The notes beneath the pieces are model-generated. The model did not search any database. It saw nothing but the letters and a program-made list of their open reading frames with translations, and was not told where the DNA came from. Source: Rhodospirillaceae bacterium (GTDB lineage: Bacteria; Pseudomonadota; Alphaproteobacteria; Kiloniellales; DSM-21159). Taken from it: a stretch of DNA of 37,215 nucleotides. Within the stretch, counting starts at the first letter, position 1; every line of letters begins with the position of its first letter. Position numbers and translations under genes: made by a program. The stretch is from the NCBI GenBank assembly GCA_029265995.1, contig JAJUFM010000016.1, positions 1 to 37,215 on the forward strand. Reading direction: 5' to 3'. Shown in pieces: positions 1-8,886 of the stretch.

Positions 1-1157
1 GGCAGGAGCGTGAGCGAGTTCGGGTTAAACCCGGCGTTCTTCAGCGTGTCCATCGAGGCGATGACCTCGCCGCTCTCCAGATCCACCACCGAGACGGAGC
101 CATCGCTCATGTCCGGCAGATTGATGAAAGAGTTCTGCACGAAGCCGTACCTGAAGTCGGGGGTGAAGCCGACGTGGTGCGCCCCATCGGCCGTGGCGAC
201 CTGGTGCAGAAGCTTCGGTGACGTCACGCCCTCGGATATGTCGAAGATATGCAGGTGGCCGGGCTTCATCGCCGTGGTCACATACATGCGGTCGGGGCTC
301 TCGGCGTCATTAAAGTAGATCTCGAGGGGCACGCTCGCGCCGTAACCGGCGAAGTCGTAGATCGTCTCCCGCGTGAAATCCTCGACCTCGGCGTCCCAGA
401 CCAGCGCCTCCAGGGTGTTCCCGAACATGTTAGTCACGACAGCCGTTGCCGGTTCGACGCCGGGGACGAAGAAGACCTCCACCGGTGCCACCTTGGAGGG
501 TGATTCGGCAGCCGACATCTTGATCTTGCCGAGGGGCTCGAGATCCGACGCACGGACGACCGAGATGAACTCCTCGGGGGTGGTCTGATCGGGCGAGATG
601 GTAGAGGTTACGAGAATCCGGTCGATCTGGCTGTTGACCGCAAGGCCGTGAGGGTAAGTGCCCGACAGGTCGATCTCGCCGAGCACTTCATCGGTCGCGA
701 CCTCCCCAACGATCACATTCCCCGACCCCATGCAGGTCAGGAACCAGCGCTCGTTCGCCTCATCGAGAATGACGTCCTCGGCCACCGAGCAGGGGGGCGT
801 CTCGATGATTGAAAGGCGGTAGGGATTCTGCGTGAGGTCGAGAACCTGAAGCGACGGCTGCTGCAGGCCCGTAATGTAGGCCTTGCTCATCGTGCGGTCG
901 TAGAAGATGTGGTGCGCGACGGTTTCGGGATCGATCGGAATGTCGGCGAGGATGCGTCCGAAGGAGGTGCTTTCGGGATCGACGTCGACGATCGCCAGGC
1001 CCTCGCGACGGGGCATGTCGCCGGACAGCTTGAGGCTCCGGAGATCTCCCTCAGGTTTGCTCTCGTAGTTCATGATGGCAAGGATCTCGGCGGCCGCTGG
1101 TGCGGCCAGCATAGAGAGCGCCATGGCCGCGGCGGCGCAGTAAAATTCCATTTTCAT
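1..1157 (-). CDS. Secreted YVTN-type beta-propeller protein, C-terminus outside window
   Basis: An open frame starts with ATG at 1157 and runs off the left edge with no stop, giving at least 385 residues. GGAGGG lies a few bases upstream of the ATG. Residues 1-23 look like a signal peptide ending in an Ala-rich AAA-type cleavage site, so the protein is probably periplasmic. The rest consists of repeated beta-strand units such as YPHGLAVNSQIDRILVTS and SVSVVDLESGEVIASM, spaced about 45 residues apart, typical of YVTN/lactonase-like seven-bladed propellers. No catalytic signature was recognised. It could be a binding or scaffold protein or a lactonase-like enzyme; substrate unknown. It lies downstream of copA on the same strand, separated by 182 bp that include a strong hairpin. 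Confidence 0.72.
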   Translation of the reverse strand, partial: MKMEFYCAAAAMALSMLAAPAAAEILAIMNYESKPEGDLRSLKLSGDMPRREGLAIVDVDPESTSFGRILADIPIDPETVAHHIFYDRTMSKAYITGLQQPSLQVLDLTQNPYRLSIIETPPCSVAEDVILDEANERWFLTCMGSGNVIVGEVATDEVLGEIDLSGTYPHGLAVNSQIDRILVTSTISPDQTTPEEFISVVRASDLEPLGKIKMSAAESPSKVAPVEVFFVPGVEPATAVVTNMFGNTLEALVWDAEVEDFTRETIYDFAGYGASVPLEIYFNDAESPDRMYVTTAMKPGHLHIFDISEGVTSPKLLHQVATADGAHHVGFTPDFRYGFVQNSFINLPDMSDGSVSVVDLESGEVIASMDTLKNAGFNPNSLTLL

Positions 1158-1302
1158 GATGCGCCCTCCTCGGGCGTGGACCGGCGCCGGGAGGTTCACG
1201 GAATGCTCCTTCGGCCGGTGAACAAGTAGCCTACACCTCTTTCCATAATAACGGTACAAAGAAAGCAGGCGTCTTTGCCGGGAGCAGCCGTCGCGCGGCG
1301 AT

Positions 1303-1329
1303 GCCGGCCCAGGCACCCTCAGGGCCGGC
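1303..1329 (-). other. GC-rich stem-loop downstream of copA
   Basis: Perfect 8-bp inverted repeat GCCGGCCC (1303-1310) and GGGCCGGC (1322-1329) with an 11-base loop. It starts 10 bases after the copA stop codon. No T-run follows on the minus strand, so it is not a classical intrinsic terminator; it could stabilise the copA 3' end or help Rho-dependent termination before the propeller gene. Confidence 0.45.
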
Positions 1330-1339
1330 GGCTTACGCC

Positions 1340-3880
1340 TTAGTATGTTCCCGCCCCCGTCACCCGGCTGCAGGGAGACGGCCCGTGACCGGCCCGCAGC
1401 GGTTGTTCGGGCTTTTCCTGCCTCGGCGGCTGAAAGCGGCGCAGCCGCAGGGCGTTGGCGAGCACGAAGACCGAGGAGAGAGACATGGCGCCGGCCGCGA
1501 AGATCGGCGACAGCAAGGTCCCCGTGACGGGATAGAGCAGGCCCGCCGCTACCGGGATCAGCGCAGCGTTGTAGGCAAAGGCCCAGAAGAGGTTCTGGCG
1601 GATGTTACCAAGGGTGGCCCGTGACAGGGCGATAGCATTGGGCACGCCCTGCAGGCTGCCGGACATCAGCACCACGTCCGCCGCTTCGATGGCGATGTCG
1701 GTACCCGTGCCGATGGCGAGGCCTACATCCGCCTCGGCCAGCGCCGGCGCGTCGTTGATGCCGTCGCCAACAAAGGCCAGGCGCCCATGCTCTTGCCGCA
1801 GGCGTCGCACCGCCTCAACCTTGCCCTCAGGCAACACCTCGGCCACGACCTCATCAATCCCGAGACGCCGCGCGATCGCCTGGGCCGTCCGGGCATTATC
1901 GCCGGTAATCATGGCTACCTTCAGGCCTAGCTCGTTCAACACCTGAATTGCCTGAGGCGTGGTCTGTTTTATCGGGTCGGAAACCGCGATGATGGCGGCG
2001 AGCTGGCCATCGACCGCCGCATAGAGCGGCGTCTTCCCCTCGCTGGCCAGGCGCTCGGCGGTCGCGGCGAAAGGCTGCACATTCAGCCCCAGGCGCGCCA
2101 TGAAGCGGTCGGCGCCGATCTCGACCCGCCGCTCGCCGGCCGTGGCCGCGACGCCATAACCGGTAATGGACTCGAAGGCGGTGACCTCCGGCAGTGCCAG
2201 ACCCTCGGCTTCGGCCGCTGCAACGATCGCCCGCGCAATTGGATGTTCGGATTTGGCCTCTACCGCCGCGACGGCGGCGAGGACATCGGCGCGCTCGAAG
2301 CCGGCGGCTAGCTCCAGATCGGTCAGGGAGGGCTTGCCCTCGGTCAGCGTGCCCGTCTTGTCGAAGGCCACGACCTTCGCATCGCGCAACAGCTGCAAGG
2401 CCTCTCCCTGGCGGAAGAGCACCCCCAATTCGGCGCCCCGCCCGGTTCCCACCATGATCGAGGTCGGCGTTGCCAGGCCCATGGCGCAGGGGCAGGCGAT
2501 GATCAGCACCGCAACCGCATTGACCAAGGCGAAGGTCAAGGTAGGCGAAGGACCGAAAAGGAACCAGGCGAGGAAGGTCAGCACGGCGATGGCCATGACC
2601 AGCGGCACGAACCAAAGGGTGACGCGATCCACCGCCGCCTGGATCGGCAGCTTGGAGGCCTGGGCCTGCTCCACCAGGCGGATGATCTGGGCGAGTACCG
2701 TATCCCTGCCCACCGCCGTCGCGCGATATGCCAGGGCGCCGGCCTGATTCAGCGTCCCGCCGACCAGTTCGGCGCCATGGCGTTTGGCGACCGGGATCGC
2801 CTCTCCGGTGATCATGGATTCGTCTACGTGGCTTTCGCCCTCGATCACCTGCCCGTCAACGGGAATGCGCTCGCCAGGACGTACTTCTATGATGTCTCCC
2901 GCCTTGACCTGCTCGATGGGGAGTTCCTCGACGCGATCGGCGCGGCGAACGCGAGCGGTTCTCGGCTGTAGCCCGACCAGGCGCTGAATCGCTTCCGAGG
3001 TGCGCCCCCTGGCCCGCGCCTCCAACAGCCGGCCCAAGAGGATCAGGGTGACGATGACCGCCGCGGCCTCGAAGTAGACGTTGACCGTCCCGGCGGGCAG
3101 CAGCTCGGGCGCAAAGGTCGCAACGACGGAGTAGCCATAGGCCGCCAGCGTGCCGACCGCGACCAGGGAATTCATGTCCGGCGCAAGGCGGAACAGCGCT
3201 GGCAGCCCCTTGGCGTAAAAGCGCCGGCCAGGGCCGAGAAGCACCAGCGTGGTCAGCGTAAACTGGAGGTACCAGCTCGCCTGCAGCCCAATGGTTGCGG
3301 CTATCAGGCGCTCCACGCCGGGCAGCAGGTGAGAGCCCATTTCGAGCAGAAAGACCGGCAGTGTCAGCCCCAGCGCCAGCATGAAATCACGCTTCAGAAC
3401 AAGTCGCTCCTTCTCCCGGCGCGCCGCCTCCCCGTTGTCCTTTCCGCGCGCTTGAGGGACTTCCTGCGCGGCATAACCAGCCTTGTTCACGGCAGCGATC
3501 AGGCTTCCCAGCTCAAAGCTGCCTTCGACCGTGGCGCGTTCGCTCGCAAGATTGACAGAAGCGCGAGTGACCCCAGGCACGCTAGCCAGGGCGCGCTCCA
3601 CTCGGCCGACGCAGGAGGCGCAGTTCATGCCCTCGACAGAAAGTTCAGTCGTTGCAGGCGCAAGGGCGTAGCCGGCCTGCTCTATGGCAGCCGCAATGGA
3701 GGCGCGCGGGACATCCTTTGCGGCCTCAATCTGGGCGCGCCCCGTAGCCAGGCTCACCGCGACCGACTGCACTCCAGGGATCGCCCTCAAGGCTCGCTCG
3801 ATGCGGCCAACACAGGAAGCGCAGGTCATCCCTTCGATTGGAATGCTGAAGTTCTGTGTGTCTTGGGGGACGGAAGACAC
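1340..3880 (-). CDS. copA: Copper(I)-exporting P1B-type ATPase CopA
   Basis: 846-residue heavy-metal P-type ATPase that pumps Cu+ from the cytoplasm across the inner membrane. Two N-terminal HMA domains carry GMTCASC (Cys20, Cys23) and GMNCASC (Cys87, Cys90). Then come the TGE actuator motif (358-360), the intramembrane CPC motif (463-465), the phosphorylated Asp507 in DKTGTLT, an SEHPIA nucleotide-site motif and the [10 protein letters not shown] hinge. FAYN in helix 7 and MSLSS in helix 8 are the Cu+-ATPase signatures, which separates it from Zn/Cd pumps. The start is GTG at 3880, preceded by AGAGGAG at good spacing. A CueR-type promoter lies just upstream; no cueR gene is present in the window. 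Confidence 0.96.
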   Translation of the reverse strand: MSSVPQDTQNFSIPIEGMTCASCVGRIERALRAIPGVQSVAVSLATGRAQIEAAKDVPRASIAAAIEQAGYALAPATTELSVEGMNCASCVGRVERALASVPGVTRASVNLASERATVEGSFELGSLIAAVNKAGYAAQEVPQARGKDNGEAARREKERLVLKRDFMLALGLTLPVFLLEMGSHLLPGVERLIAATIGLQASWYLQFTLTTLVLLGPGRRFYAKGLPALFRLAPDMNSLVAVGTLAAYGYSVVATFAPELLPAGTVNVYFEAAAVIVTLILLGRLLEARARGRTSEAIQRLVGLQPRTARVRRADRVEELPIEQVKAGDIIEVRPGERIPVDGQVIEGESHVDESMITGEAIPVAKRHGAELVGGTLNQAGALAYRATAVGRDTVLAQIIRLVEQAQASKLPIQAAVDRVTLWFVPLVMAIAVLTFLAWFLFGPSPTLTFALVNAVAVLIIACPCAMGLATPTSIMVGTGRGAELGVLFRQGEALQLLRDAKVVAFDKTGTLTEGKPSLTDLELAAGFERADVLAAVAAVEAKSEHPIARAIVAAAEAEGLALPEVTAFESITGYGVAATAGERRVEIGADRFMARLGLNVQPFAATAERLASEGKTPLYAAVDGQLAAIIAVSDPIKQTTPQAIQVLNELGLKVAMITGDNARTAQAIARRLGIDEVVAEVLPEGKVEAVRRLRQEHGRLAFVGDGINDAPALAEADVGLAIGTGTDIAIEAADVVLMSGSLQGVPNAIALSRATLGNIRQNLFWAFAYNAALIPVAAGLLYPVTGTLLSPIFAAGAMSLSSVFVLANALRLRRFQPPRQEKPEQPLRAGHGPSPCSRVTGAGTY

Positions 3881-3916
3881 TGCTGACTCCTCTCACGCAA
3901 ACGTGGATCAGCAGTT

Positions 3917-3947
3917 TTCATAGCCCTTCCAACGATGGGAAGGTCAA
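3917..3947 (-). promoter_or_regulatory. CueR-type copper-responsive promoter and operator of copA
   Basis: On the minus strand, -35 TTGACC (3947-3942) and -10 TATGAA (3922-3917) are separated by exactly 19 bp, the overlong spacing typical of MerR-family promoters. Within the spacer is the dyad CCTTCC-N7-GGAAGG (3925-3943). This agrees closely with the known CueR site of the E. coli copA promoter. The -10 lies 36 bp from the copA GTG. CueR-like regulation by intracellular Cu+ is inferred. Confidence 0.85.
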
Positions 3948-4014
3948 TAGAGGGACGAGGGTTTTTTGTGTTTGGCGCGCGAAGCAGCCGCACCAGCAAC
4001 ACTGCAACCTCGAT

Positions 4015-4914
4015 TCACTGCTTAAAACAGTTCTCGCGATGCCAGCGGAGGAACTCCGGATGCGGACGTTCATGTGCCCTCTGTGGTGCCAGGGCAAAGC
4101 CGCTCCGGTTGATAAAGGCGCGCACACCTTCCGGATCGTTAGACTGCCTCGAAACTAGAATCTCCAGATCATCTCCCAGGCTGATCACGCCGCGGTCGAA
4201 CATCCAATGGGCTGTCCCTGAGAGGGCCAGGCCATTACTGACAATATCCGGGCCGTTCGCGCTCACCGGGCGGATGTGGGCGGCGTCAACCTCTGCCCGC
4301 CCGCCCCCATTGATCAGTTTTAGGCCGCTGATGGCGCAGCGCGAATCGTAGGCCTGCAGGACGACCTTCCGAAAGACCCGATCTCTATACAGGCGGGAGG
4401 AAAGGGACACGATGCGCTCCCGTGCCTTCTCGAAGACAAAGGCAGCCGGCGCGTCACGCAGCTCAGAGTGCATCTCGGCCTCGCCGACCCGTGGCAGGAC
4501 AGGACTCGCGTCCTCCAACCCTCTGGCAAGGATGCGATTGAAATCGTCCAACGACAGGGCGCGCACTGCCGCTTGAGCGCGCCCCGAAATCTTCCCTTCC
4601 TCGTTCAGAAGCCCGCGCTCAAGCAGCCCCTCGGCATCCCTGAAGGGAACAGGCGTCGGAAAATCGAGGTAGGTACCGGCCTGGATCAACGCAAAGTACA
4701 TATCGGAAGTTCGACGGTCGGGAACGACCTCCTCCACTTTAGCGACTGCGAAATAGCCACGGGATCCGGCCACCTTGCTCGGCTCGTAGTAGACAATCCA
4801 GTCGCCGACACAGGCTTCCACGCGCCGGAGATACTGACGCGGGAAATGATAGCGTTCTGCCGGGCTATCCTCGTAGATCGAGTCTGAACGGTGAATGAAA
4901 ACGCCGAATGCCAT
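4015..4914 (-). CDS. PUA/EVE-like plus HNH (HNH_2) endonuclease, putative modification-dependent restriction enzyme
   Basis: 299 residues in two parts. Residues about 1-95 resemble a PUA/EVE-type fold (HFPRQYL, then GDWIVYYEPSK and GYFAVAKVEEV), a module that in related nucleases reads modified bases. Residues about 190-250 form an HNH_2-type nuclease: DAAHI (His213), SNGLAL (Asn227) and TAHWMFDRG (His236), so all three HNH positions are present. Proteins with this layout are annotated as HNH endonucleases, and some EVE-HNH relatives cut DNA with modified cytosine. No methylase is adjacent, consistent with a stand-alone type IV-like enzyme. Start ATG at 4914; the upstream GTGAGG is a weak ribosome site. 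It is co-directional with copA but copA has its own promoter. The nuclease call is firm; the modification dependence is inferred. Confidence 0.75.
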   Translation of the reverse strand: MAFGVFIHRSDSIYEDSPAERYHFPRQYLRRVEACVGDWIVYYEPSKVAGSRGYFAVAKVEEVVPDRRTSDMYFALIQAGTYLDFPTPVPFRDAEGLLERGLLNEEGKISGRAQAAVRALSLDDFNRILARGLEDASPVLPRVGEAEMHSELRDAPAAFVFEKARERIVSLSSRLYRDRVFRKVVLQAYDSRCAISGLKLINGGGRAEVDAAHIRPVSANGPDIVSNGLALSGTAHWMFDRGVISLGDDLEILVSRQSNDPEGVRAFINRSGFALAPQRAHERPHPEFLRWHRENCFKQ

Positions 4915-5026
4915 TGCCTCACCGGCCTGCGTTTCTGGATTGTCCCCCAGGCTAAAGTCTGAAGGGAGGACGCCAGGCTAACGGACACCCTGCGATCAAT
5001 GCAAGCAAAGGTGGTATTTGCGACTC

Positions 5027-5059
5027 GCGATAGCTAGCGGAGAGCGCCTGTTCTATCGC
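5027..5059 (-). other. Inverted repeat after the lacI-type gene
   Basis: GCGATAG (5027-5033) and CTATCGC (5053-5059) pair perfectly around a 19-base loop, 10 bases beyond the repressor stop codon. It lacks a U-tract, so its role as a terminator is doubtful. The rest of the 155-bp gap before the HNH gene shows nothing clear. Confidence 0.25.
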
Positions 5060-5069
5060 TTGGAGGCTT

Positions 5070-6080
5070 TCAGGTCGTTTCTCCCTCAAGGAGTTCGAAG
5101 GGAAGATTGACGACTTGCGGCCCGCGGCTTTCCATCACCAGCCGAGCGCCGATTTCGCCGATTTCGGCGCGTGGGGTGCGCAAGGTTGTCAAGGGCTGCG
5201 GCGCAAAGCGGCCGATATCCAAACCGTTGTAGCCCATGATGGCCAGTTGCGAGGGAACCGAAATACCTTCGGCATAGCAGTGGAAAAGGCCGCCAACGGC
5301 GAAGTCGTCGTTTGAGAAGTACACCGCATCCAGGCCTGGATTACGCGCCAGTAGACGCTCCAAAGCTCCACGGCCCACTTCGGTCGAGGAGATCCCGTCG
5401 ATCAACTCCGTTTCGATAGGCGCCATTCCGGCCTCTGCCAAGATGGAGCTGAAACCATCGAAGCGTTTCCTGGCGCGCGGATCGAACGAGAAGTGCGGGC
5501 CCACGTAGCCGATGCGCCGATAGCCGCGCTCCACCAGGTGGCGTGCGCAGGCCATCCCCGCTTCCCGTTGGGAAAAGCCGACCACGATGTCGATTCCCTC
5601 GCCGTCGGTATCGAGGAGTTCGGCTACCCGCACCCCACTGTTCTTCAAGAGCGCTCGGGTGCGCTCGCTATGCTCCAAGCCGGCCACGAGGAAAGCGGCC
5701 GGCCGCCAGGCCATTATGGATTCGATAACCTTCTGCTCTTGAGCGACGTCGTAATCCGTAACCGATATGACGGTCTGTAGTCCGAGCGGCGTCAAAGCCA
5801 CGGCTGCGCCACTCAAAAGATCCGGAAAGACGATGTTATGCAGGGACGGAATGACGATCCCGACAAGGTTAGAGCCCGAGGAAGCCAGCGATCCGGCAAT
5901 CCTGTTCGGGACGTAACCGAGTTCTTCGACGGCTTTCATGACGCGGGCGCGAGTAGCTTGCGAGAAGGAACCGTGGTTGCGCAACACCCGCGAAACCGTG
6001 CTCATCCCTAAACCGGCGGCCGCACTCACGTCCCGCAGCGTCACCACTTTCCTCTGCTTGTTGATAGCGTCGTCGTTCAT
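5070..6080 (-). CDS. LacI-family transcriptional regulator, GntR (gluconate)-like branch
   Basis: 336 residues from ATG 6080; an in-frame TTG at 6113 is possible but would add an unconserved 11-residue tail. The N-terminus holds the LacI-type helix-turn-helix (VTLRDVSAAAGLGMSTVSRVL) and hinge (YVPNRIAGSLAS). Then comes a periplasmic-binding-protein-like effector domain with the IGYVGPHF, FSNDDFAVGG and IMGYNGLDIGRFAPQPLTT blocks. Overall it resembles E. coli GntR closely in motif order and length. It is divergent from the sugar ABC importer, which is its likely target, and a perfect palindrome lies between them. It probably represses the importer until a sugar or sugar acid binds. The inducer cannot be named from sequence. 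Confidence 0.9.
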   Translation of the reverse strand: MNDDAINKQRKVVTLRDVSAAAGLGMSTVSRVLRNHGSFSQATRARVMKAVEELGYVPNRIAGSLASSGSNLVGIVIPSLHNIVFPDLLSGAAVALTPLGLQTVISVTDYDVAQEQKVIESIMAWRPAAFLVAGLEHSERTRALLKNSGVRVAELLDTDGEGIDIVVGFSQREAGMACARHLVERGYRRIGYVGPHFSFDPRARKRFDGFSSILAEAGMAPIETELIDGISSTEVGRGALERLLARNPGLDAVYFSNDDFAVGGLFHCYAEGISVPSQLAIMGYNGLDIGRFAPQPLTTLRTPRAEIGEIGARLVMESRGPQVVNLPFELLEGETT

Positions 6081-6126
6081 GCGGTGCGCAACCCGGATCA
6101 CGGCCCTAAGCAAAGGCCTATCACGG

Positions 6127-6146
6127 ATTTGGCAGCGCTGCCAAAT
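6127..6146. promoter_or_regulatory. Perfect 20-bp palindrome, probable LacI-family operator
   Basis: The sequence has half-site ATTTGGCAGC followed by its exact reverse complement. It is centred on CG within an AGCGCT core, the usual architecture of LacI/GalR operators. It sits 47 bp upstream of the repressor ATG and 183 bp upstream of the ATPase gene, so it could control both directions. Binding by the adjacent repressor is inferred. Confidence 0.75.
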
Positions 6147-6329
6147 ACTCCTTGCCAGCGTTATGGCGATGCGTTACCCGTTGACTCTAACTGCCGGAAC
6201 GGCATCCAAATGATCTAGAGAAGAGATCAGCGACAAGGCCAAACGGGGATGGCTGCGCCTGGCTGAATGAGCGGATGGCGCAGCTCAGCCGCGACAGAAG
6301 TCGTGGGAGGAAAGTCAGGGAGGTACTTT

Positions 6330-7394
6330 ATGGCGTCAGTCGAGTTTGTCGACGTACGCAAATCTTTTGGCAGCCATCCCGTCATCAAGGGTGTTAGCGT
6401 CGACATAGAAGACGGCGAGTTCGTCATCCTCGTCGGCCCCTCGGGCTGCGGCAAGTCGACCCTGCTGCGCATGCTGGCCGGGCTCGAACATATCACCGCT
6501 GGCGAAATTCGAATAGGCGACCGGGTTGTCAACGACCTTCGGCCAAAAGAGCGCGACATCGCCATGGTGTTCCAGAATTACGCGCTCTATCCCCACATGA
6601 CCGTCGCCGACAACATGTCGTTTTCCCTGATGCTTGCCGGGGTGCCGAAGGCGGAGATACAAGAACGCGTCAAACCAGCAGCCGAAATACTGGGACTTTC
6701 AAATCTTCTCGAGCGCTATCCGCGACAGCTTTCAGGTGGTCAGCGGCAGCGAGTGGCCATGGGACGCGCCATCGTGCGCGACCCCCAGGTTTTCCTCTTC
6801 GACGAGCCGCTGTCGAACCTCGACGCCAAGCTGCGCGTCTCCATGCGCACAGAGATCAAGAATCTGCATCAAAGGCTGACGACCACGACCGTCTACGTCA
6901 CCCACGATCAGATCGAGGCGATGACGATGGCCGACAAGATCGTCGTCATGAACGACGGGGTGGTCGAACAGATCGGCGCGCCCCTCGATCTCTATGACGA
7001 ACCGGCCAATCTTTTCGTCGCCGGCTTCATCGGCTCCCCGGCCATGAACATGGTATCGGGCAGGCTGGACGAAACCGATCCCTCGATCTTCCTCACCAAC
7101 GATGGCGTGAAGCTTCCGGCACCACAAGGGTTTCCCTCGGCTCGCGGAAAGGACCTCGTCTATGGCATCCGGCCGGAAGGGATCACGCCGGGCGGGACGA
7201 TCGAACTCAAGATCCAGGTGATCGAACCAACCGGCGCCGAAAGCCAAGTCGTCGCTCTGCTGGGGCAGACTCAGGTGACCTGCGTCTTCCGCGAACGCGT
7301 CCTGCTGCAGCCGGGCGATGTCATGCAGGTATCCATCGACCCTGGCGCGACCCACCTGTTCGATGCCGCGACCGGGCAGCGCTTGAAAGCCTGA
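6330..7394 (+). CDS. CUT1 sugar ABC importer, ATP-binding subunit (MalK/UgpC type)
   Basis: 354 residues. ATG 6330 is chosen because GGGAGG lies six bases upstream and the protein then begins [13 protein letters not shown] as in the family; the frame stays open further upstream. Visible motifs: Walker [11 protein letters not shown]-loop [12 protein letters not shown], signature [14 protein letters not shown], Walker [13 protein letters not shown] and H-loop [18 protein letters not shown]-type C-terminal domain follows (IRPEGI, then [15 protein letters not shown]), as in MalK-type subunits. It powers uptake through the two permeases encoded downstream and is the first gene of the operon, unlike many CUT1 operons where it is last. 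Confidence 0.94.
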   Translation: MASVEFVDVRKSFGSHPVIKGVSVDIEDGEFVILVGPSGCGKSTLLRMLAGLEHITAGEIRIGDRVVNDLRPKERDIAMVFQNYALYPHMTVADNMSFSLMLAGVPKAEIQERVKPAAEILGLSNLLERYPRQLSGGQRQRVAMGRAIVRDPQVFLFDEPLSNLDAKLRVSMRTEIKNLHQRLTTTTVYVTHDQIEAMTMADKIVVMNDGVVEQIGAPLDLYDEPANLFVAGFIGSPAMNMVSGRLDETDPSIFLTNDGVKLPAPQGFPSARGKDLVYGIRPEGITPGGTIELKIQVIEPTGAESQVVALLGQTQVTCVFRERVLLQPGDVMQVSIDPGATHLFDAATGQRLKA

Positions 7395-7464
7395 CTAAGA
7401 GGCGAAGCCGCGGACGCGGAAGGTCGGAGAACCGGAAACGTCCACATCAACTGGGAGGAAAAAA

Positions 7465-8787
7465 ATGTTTAGAATGAACCGTAGACAAGTGATGGCCGGC
7501 GCCGCCGGTCTGTTGGGCACATCAGCTCTTGGTAAGTTCGGCATTTCGGGACAGGCCTTCGCGCAAGGCAGCATTCCCACCTACACCCCCGAGGAGGGGG
7601 CTGAACTAAGGCTGCTGCGCTGGGTCCCCTTTGTCGCCGCCGAGGAGGAGGCCTGGAACGCCAACACCCAGGCCTTTACCGAAGCGACCGGCGTGCCCGT
7701 GCGCATCGAGCAGGAAAGCTGGGAGGACGTACGCCCGAAAGCCGCGGTAGCTGCCAACATCGGCTCCGGCCCTGACCTCGTGATGGGCTGGTTCGATGAC
7801 GCGCATCAGTATCCGGATAAGCTGATCGATGTGACCGACCTCGCCACTGCCCTCGGAGAAGCCCACGGCGGCTGGTACCCAGGCATCGAAGGTTACGGGC
7901 GCCGCGGCGATCAGTTCATTGCCTTGCCGCTGTGCACTATCGGCAATGCCATCTGCTACCGCGCCAGCCACGTAGAGGCCGCCGGCTTCTCGGAATTCCC
8001 CAATGACACCGACGGCTTCCTGGAGCTCTGTAAGGCGCTTCAGGCCAACGGGACCCCGGCCGGCTTCCCGCACGGCAAGGCTGTCGGCGACGGCAACAAC
8101 TATGCCCACTGGCTGCTCTGGAGCCATGGCGGCAAGATGGTCGATGAAGAGGGCAATGTGGCGATCGACAGCCCGGAGACGCGGGCGGCCATCGAGTACG
8201 CTCAGGCGCTCTATGCCACCTTCATCCCCGGCACCGAGACCTGGCAGGACATCAACAACAACCGGGCCTTCCTGGCCGGCCAGTGCTCGCTCATAGCCAA
8301 CGGCGTCTCGCTCTACTACGCTGCGCGCAACGATCCGGAACTGCAGGAAATCGCCGACGACATCCGCACGACCACCATGCCGATCGGGCCGGTTGGCGAA
8401 TCTGTCGAGCTGCACCAGACCTCGACCCTGGCGATCTTCAACCACACGCGCTATCCGGAAGCAGCGAAGGCCTACCTCGCCTTCATGTACCAGGCGGACA
8501 AGATGAACGACTGGATCGAAGGTGCCAGCGCCTACTGCTGTCAGGCGCTGCGCGGCTTCGAGGATAACCCCGTTTGGACGGCTTCCCCGATCCACGAGCC
8601 CTACTCCAAGGCGTCGGCAAGCCTGCGCCCGAACGGTTGGCCAGGCCCGCTGGGCACTGCCTCCGCAGCCGCCATGGCGGATTACGTGCTCGTCGACATG
8701 TTCGCAGAAGCGGTCACCGGTCAGCGTACGCCAGACCAGGCTATCGCCAACGCGGAAAGACGCCTCGGGCGCTACTACCGCGGCTAA
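7465..8787 (+). CDS. CUT1 sugar ABC importer, periplasmic substrate-binding protein
   Basis: 440 residues; ATG 7465 follows GGGAGG and an A-run. The N-terminus has a twin-arginine stretch (NRRQVMAGAAGLLG) and an AFAQG cleavage site near residue 36, so export by Tat is likely, common for binding proteins in Alphaproteobacteria. The mature part has family-1 extracellular solute-binding features: LRLLRWVPF start, FTEATGVPVRIEQESWEDV, then ANIGSGPDLVMGWFDDAHQYPDKLIDVTD. The C-terminal half is rich in aromatic and Asn residues suited to a sugar site. The ligand is unknown. A 10-bp GC stem-loop follows the stop codon and probably sets its abundance relative to the permeases. Confidence 0.93.
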   Translation: MFRMNRRQVMAGAAGLLGTSALGKFGISGQAFAQGSIPTYTPEEGAELRLLRWVPFVAAEEEAWNANTQAFTEATGVPVRIEQESWEDVRPKAAVAANIGSGPDLVMGWFDDAHQYPDKLIDVTDLATALGEAHGGWYPGIEGYGRRGDQFIALPLCTIGNAICYRASHVEAAGFSEFPNDTDGFLELCKALQANGTPAGFPHGKAVGDGNNYAHWLLWSHGGKMVDEEGNVAIDSPETRAAIEYAQALYATFIPGTETWQDINNNRAFLAGQCSLIANGVSLYYAARNDPELQEIADDIRTTTMPIGPVGESVELHQTSTLAIFNHTRYPEAAKAYLAFMYQADKMNDWIEGASAYCCQALRGFEDNPVWTASPIHEPYSKASASLRPNGWPGPLGTASAAAMADYVLVDMFAEAVTGQRTPDQAIANAERRLGRYYRG

Positions 8788-8794
8788 GGGCATG

Positions 8795-8827
8795 GGTGGC
8801 CGGCGTCCTTACGAGATGCCGGCCACC
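8795..8827 (+). other. Intercistronic stem-loop after binding-protein gene
   Basis: GGTGGCCGGC (8795-8804) and GCCGGCCACC (8818-8827) form a perfect 10-bp stem with a 13-base loop, eight bases after the stop. There is no U-tract. By analogy with malE-malF, it likely protects upstream mRNA from 3' exonucleases or partly attenuates transcription, giving more binding protein than permease. Confidence 0.7.
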
Positions 8828-8886
8828 GATGACTGCTACCGGGCGGCCGAGAAGTACCCAACTGACAGCGACGGAGATCGGCACGG

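Noticed and set aside
7606..8793. 395-residue open frame on the minus strand
   Set aside because: Antisense to the sugar-binding-protein gene, which has a signal peptide, ribosome site and family motifs; the antisense product has none.
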